From Sporosarcina sp. P34 (GTDB taxonomy: Bacteria > Bacillota > Bacilli > Bacillales_A > Planococcaceae), in contig NZ_PDZC01000014.1 in assembly GCF_002743375.1 (NCBI RefSeq), positions 1-64,000 of the forward strand: 64,000 nucleotides of DNA. The letters are read 5' to 3'. The position numbers were made by a program, and so were the translations under genes. Positions 61,243-64,000 of the stretch are shown here, piece after piece. The first letter of the stretch is position 1; every line of letters begins with the position of its first letter. The notes under the pieces were generated by a model. That model made no database searches. It was not told where the DNA came from and saw only the letters and a program-made list of their open reading frames with translations.

Positions 61243-61630
61243 CTATGTGGTTACCACGGCATGGTATTCATCCCAATACTTCTTCAGCTTATTCTTACCT
61301 TGAGCGATTTCAGGATGAAATTGAATGTAAGCATTCTCTCTCGTATGCTCGGTATCTTGTATCGAGGACATTAAGTCATTTTCCAGTCTACCATTCTCCA
61401 AGTCGTTGGAAATAGAGAGACCAGCAGTATGTCCTTGGCTCATAGCAACTTTAGCCCCTTCAATACCCGTAATGTTCCCCGCTACATAAAGCCCAGGAAG
61501 GGTGATGTTGTAATTCCAATCCGAGGTTAGGCGAATGGGATTAGTCCAATCAATGTCTCATCAAGGAAACCGTCATAATACCGCTCTACGAGAATTACTT
61601 TTGCAAAGTTCAAGTATGAAAATCACATTA
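61243..61630 (-). pseudogene. Remnant of an FAD-dependent oxidoreductase (C-terminal fragment)
   Basis: The minus strand encodes NITLPGLYVAGNITGIEG then AKVAMSQGHTAGLSI, the FAD-binding C-terminal signature of thioredoxin-reductase-like flavoproteins, running to a stop at 61243. Upstream the frame is closed by TGA TGA, and a shift of one base continues the reading as FAKVILVERYYDGFLDETL before stops close it. No N-terminal dinucleotide-binding domain is left. It is a decayed, 5'-deleted and frameshifted gene; an active role is unlikely. The following 61631-61839 has no gene. Confidence 0.75.
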
Positions 61631-61839
61631 AAGGATGTAAAGTGTGAAATTAAAAATCTATGACACACTACAATTATTAACAGTGGCAATGGACTTTAGT
61701 AAAAAGCATAGGTTTTTTAATTGTCATTTAAAACCGATACAGTATACTGAACACTTTTGAATGAAACCTTTTGGCAAGCAACTTTATATCTTAGTTTGAT
61801 AGTTTTACACTTGTGTAAACCAAGAGAAATAATGCAATA

Positions 61840-62643
61840 TCATTTTATATAACTACATAGCTTCCCAATTCCATCTACTTCAACTTCCACGACATCTCCT
61901 GACTTCATTGGACAGCTACCTGAAGGCGAACCTAAAGCTAAAATATCTCCCGGCTCTAATGTCATGACTCTAGATATCCAACTGATTAAAAAAGGAATTG
62001 AAAAAGACATTTCATTTGTATTGCCACGTTGGACAATATCGCCATTTAATTTCGTAACAATTTGCAAGTCTGTAGGATCGAGTCCTTTCACGATACACGG
62101 ACCTAGTGGACCGAATGTATCAAAACTCTTACCACGTGTAAATTGTGGATCCGATTGAGTGAGGTCTCTTGCCGTTACATCATTAAATATAGTACATCCG
62201 AAGATATAGTCTAACGCCTCTTCTTCCTTCACATTTTTACAAGGTTTGCCGATTACGAGGGCAACTTCACCTTCCATTTCCACCTGCCTAGTTAAATCTG
62301 TAGGTGGCAAAATGACTTCGCCCTGGTCAGGAATTGTACACGAGGTCGGTTTTAAAAATAGGAACGGTTCCTTGAGGTTGGTTCTTCCCCCCGTCTCCTC
62401 GGCATGTTGTGTATAAGTCCATCCGAAATTCACAATTTTGGATGGACTTATAGGTTCTAGTATTTTTACATCTTTATATTTAACAGACCGACCATCATAT
62501 TGAACAACGTCATTTGCGATTTCTGTAAAGCTGCTGGATAATTGTAAAATATTATCATCTTCGACAAATCCAAAATGTATTTTGTCATTATGACATTGGT
62601 AGCGAACTAACACTTTTGTCTTTTGAAGCACTTGCAATTTCAC
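61840..62643 (-). CDS. Fumarylacetoacetate hydrolase family protein
   Basis: A 267-residue FAH-fold enzyme. Metal ligands of the family lie in EMEGEVALVIGK and TIFNDVTARDL, with KSFDTFGPLGPCIV and GDILALGSPSG typical. Members are hydrolases, decarboxylases or pyruvate-type lyases acting on acyl-oxo acids. GTG start after GGAGATGAT. It follows the two dehydratase subunit genes on the same strand by 15 bases, so a shared catabolic role on a hydroxy-dicarboxylic acid is likely. Confidence 0.9.
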   Translation of the reverse strand: MKLQVLQKTKVLVRYQCHNDKIHFGFVEDDNILQLSSSFTEIANDVVQYDGRSVKYKDVKILEPISPSKIVNFGWTYTQHAEETGGRTNLKEPFLFLKPTSCTIPDQGEVILPPTDLTRQVEMEGEVALVIGKPCKNVKEEEALDYIFGCTIFNDVTARDLTQSDPQFTRGKSFDTFGPLGPCIVKGLDPTDLQIVTKLNGDIVQRGNTNEMSFSIPFLISWISRVMTLEPGDILALGSPSGSCPMKSGDVVEVEVDGIGKLCSYIK

Positions 62644-62658
62644 ATCATCTCCATTAAA

Positions 62659-63270
62659 TTACTTAATAAACTTTACTTGCTTGCTTATCAGTTCATATTG
62701 TTCTTCTTTTCTTTTATTGAATTCCACCTTGTTTTTTTCATATAGATTGTTACCTTCAGTGTCAATAGAAACAATGAGGGGACCAAACTCTTTCACTTTA
62801 CAAACCCAAAGTGATTCAGGCATACCTAGATCTTTCCAATGTACTTCTTTTATTTCTTCAACCTTTGTCGCTGCAAACACAGCATTTCCTGCCGGAAAAA
62901 CTAAATGGAGAGCTTTGTGGGTCTTACAACCTTCTTCAGTATTTTTCCCCATTCCTCCCTTTCCTACAATAAGTTTGACACCTGTTTGTTCAATAAATTC
63001 CTTTTCAAATTTTTCCATTCTCATGCTTGTAGTAGGACCGATAGAGATGATCTCAAACTTTTCATTTCCATGACTTCTTACAATAGGGCCTGCGTGAAAA
63101 ATTGCTTTCCCCCTTAAATCTACAGGTAAAGGAATCTTATCTTCTATCAGTCTTCTATGGGCGACATCCCTGCATGTTACAATTGTTCCACTTAAATATA
63201 TTATGTCCCCTATCTTAATATCCTTTAAGTCCATATCTGTTATAGGTGTGGTTAATACTTTCTTACTCAT
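62659..63270 (-). CDS. Class I fumarase / tartrate dehydratase beta subunit
   Basis: A 203-residue protein equivalent to the C-terminal domain of class I fumarases (TtdB). [34 protein letters not shown] and KGGMGKNT are the family motifs. It pairs with the alpha subunit encoded just upstream, with a 4-base overlap. Substrate could be fumarate/malate or L-tartrate; sequence alone does not decide. Confidence 0.93.
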   Translation of the reverse strand: MSKKVLTTPITDMDLKDIKIGDIIYLSGTIVTCRDVAHRRLIEDKIPLPVDLRGKAIFHAGPIVRSHGNEKFEIISIGPTTSMRMEKFEKEFIEQTGVKLIVGKGGMGKNTEEGCKTHKALHLVFPAGNAVFAATKVEEIKEVHWKDLGMPESLWVCKVKEFGPLIVSIDTEGNNLYEKNKVEFNKRKEEQYELISKQVKFIK

Positions 63271-64000
63271 AGTGTTACCCCCTCATGAGTCTCAATGACA
63301 TAATCCAAATTACTATCGAAGACAATTTTTCCTCTTCTATGAGACCAGCAGCCGGTATTCACTGCAACTCCTATAGTGGAAGGGTGTCTAGCCGTATTGA
63401 CAACATTTACACCCATAACCGATTTTGCCCCCTTCAAACCCTGTGGTCCTAGACCAATCGCGTTGATTCCATCCTCAAGAAGCGTTTCCATTTTTGCAGC
63501 ATTTTGATTTTCATTTTGGCTTCCTACAGGCCTCATCAGGGCCTTTTTTGAATTCATTGCCGCTGTCTCAACAGAAGTTCCCACACCAACACCGATTAAA
63601 AGTGGAGGACAAGCATTCACTCCATAACTTGTCATTCTATCAAGTACAAACTTTACTACTCCTTCATAACCCTCTCCTGGCATCAATACAGTTGCCACTC
63701 CTGGAAGGGTACAGCCACCCCCAGCCATATAAGTATAAATTTCCACCTTATCGCTATCTTCTTCTATCTCCCAAAATATGCTGGGTGATCCGTCGCCAAT
63801 GTTTTCACCTGTATTATATTCATCAAATGTTTCTACTGTATTATGTCGCAATGGTGTCTCTTGCGTTGATTTATACACACTGTTTTTCAATATTTTTTCT
63901 AACTGTCCGATTAAAGGAAAGTTTTCACCACACTTAACAAAGAACTGAAGGACTCCCGTGTCTTGACATGAAGGTCTTTTGAGTTCAAAAGCTAGATCTT
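63267..64000 (-). CDS. Class I fumarase / tartrate dehydratase alpha subunit (partial)
   Basis: The iron-sulfur subunit, N-terminus missing because the open frame runs off the right end of the window. The visible part includes [18 protein letters not shown], with the first cluster cysteine, then [20 protein letters not shown] (second Cys), [15 protein letters not shown] and [10 protein letters not shown] (third Cys region). It forms a [4Fe-4S] hydro-lyase with the beta subunit. A TTG inside at 63890 is not the true start. The gene probably heads a three-gene unit with the beta subunit and the FAH protein. Confidence 0.92.
   Translation of the reverse strand, partial: DLAFELKRPSCQDTGVLQFFVKCGENFPLIGQLEKILKNSVYKSTQETPLRHNTVETFDEYNTGENIGDGSPSIFWEIEEDSDKVEIYTYMAGGGCTLPGVATVLMPGEGYEGVVKFVLDRMTSYGVNACPPLLIGVGVGTSVETAAMNSKKALMRPVGSQNENQNAAKMETLLEDGINAIGLGPQGLKGAKSVMGVNVVNTARHPSTIGVAVNTGCWSHRRGKIVFDSNLDYVIETHEGVTL

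Overview
The window looks like the replication-origin region of a low-to-moderate GC, spore-forming Bacillota, most likely a Planococcaceae member close to Sporosarcina. That genus-level call is an inference from gene content: the order rrn–gyrA–gyrB–recF–yaaA–dnaN–dnaA–oriC–rpmH–rnpA–yidC–jag–mnmE–mnmG–rsmG–noc–soj–parB, the sporulation gene yyaC, a fused glutathione synthetase gshF, and an S-layer-anchored NEAT protein. No database search was run.

Layout. 1–1.6 kb: the 5' end of a 16S rRNA gene on the minus strand with tandem promoters, then a degenerate HD-GYP protein. 1.7–10.4 kb (minus): gyrA, gyrB, recF, yaaA, dnaN, dnaA. The origin is bipartite, with a DnaA-box array upstream of dnaA and a basal unwinding element (DnaA box, GC spacer, TAG trinucleotide repeats) between dnaA and dnaN. 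10.9–24.2 kb (plus): ribosomal protein L34, RNase P, membrane insertase, tRNA modification, chromosome segregation (noc, soj, parB with parS sites), MscS channel, ychF. 25–31 kb: rpsF-ssb-rpsR, yybS, gdpP (frameshifted), rplI, replicative helicase. 31.4–39.1 kb: the WalRK two-component operon with yycH, yycI, walJ and htrA, then rlmH behind a cluster of DnaA boxes.

39.2–64 kb is accessory and metabolic. A glutathione and formaldehyde-detoxification block holds gshF, S-formylglutathione hydrolase, glutathione-dependent formaldehyde dehydrogenase and a divergent HxlR-type regulator. After several household genes comes a Fur-boxed heme-acquisition operon: an NPQTS-anchored NEAT protein, a double NEAT plus S-layer protein, a membrane NEAT protein, a heme ABC transporter and sortase B. 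The right end carries Nudix, hydrolase, Ohr and DUF4317 genes, malate:quinone oxidoreductase, a decayed flavoprotein fragment, and a two-subunit iron-sulfur fumarase/tartrate dehydratase with an FAH-family enzyme, running off the window.

Genes on both sides of the origin are mostly co-oriented with replication. Points most worth checking are the gdpP frameshift, the changing heme-ligand residues across the NEAT domains, the glutathione/formaldehyde block with a regulator lacking the usual N-terminal cysteine, the degenerate HD motif, and the DnaA-box cluster before rlmH. I did not find a clearly new multi-gene system; the two unrecognised genes (39.2–39.8 kb and 48.4–48.9 kb) are the main true unknowns.
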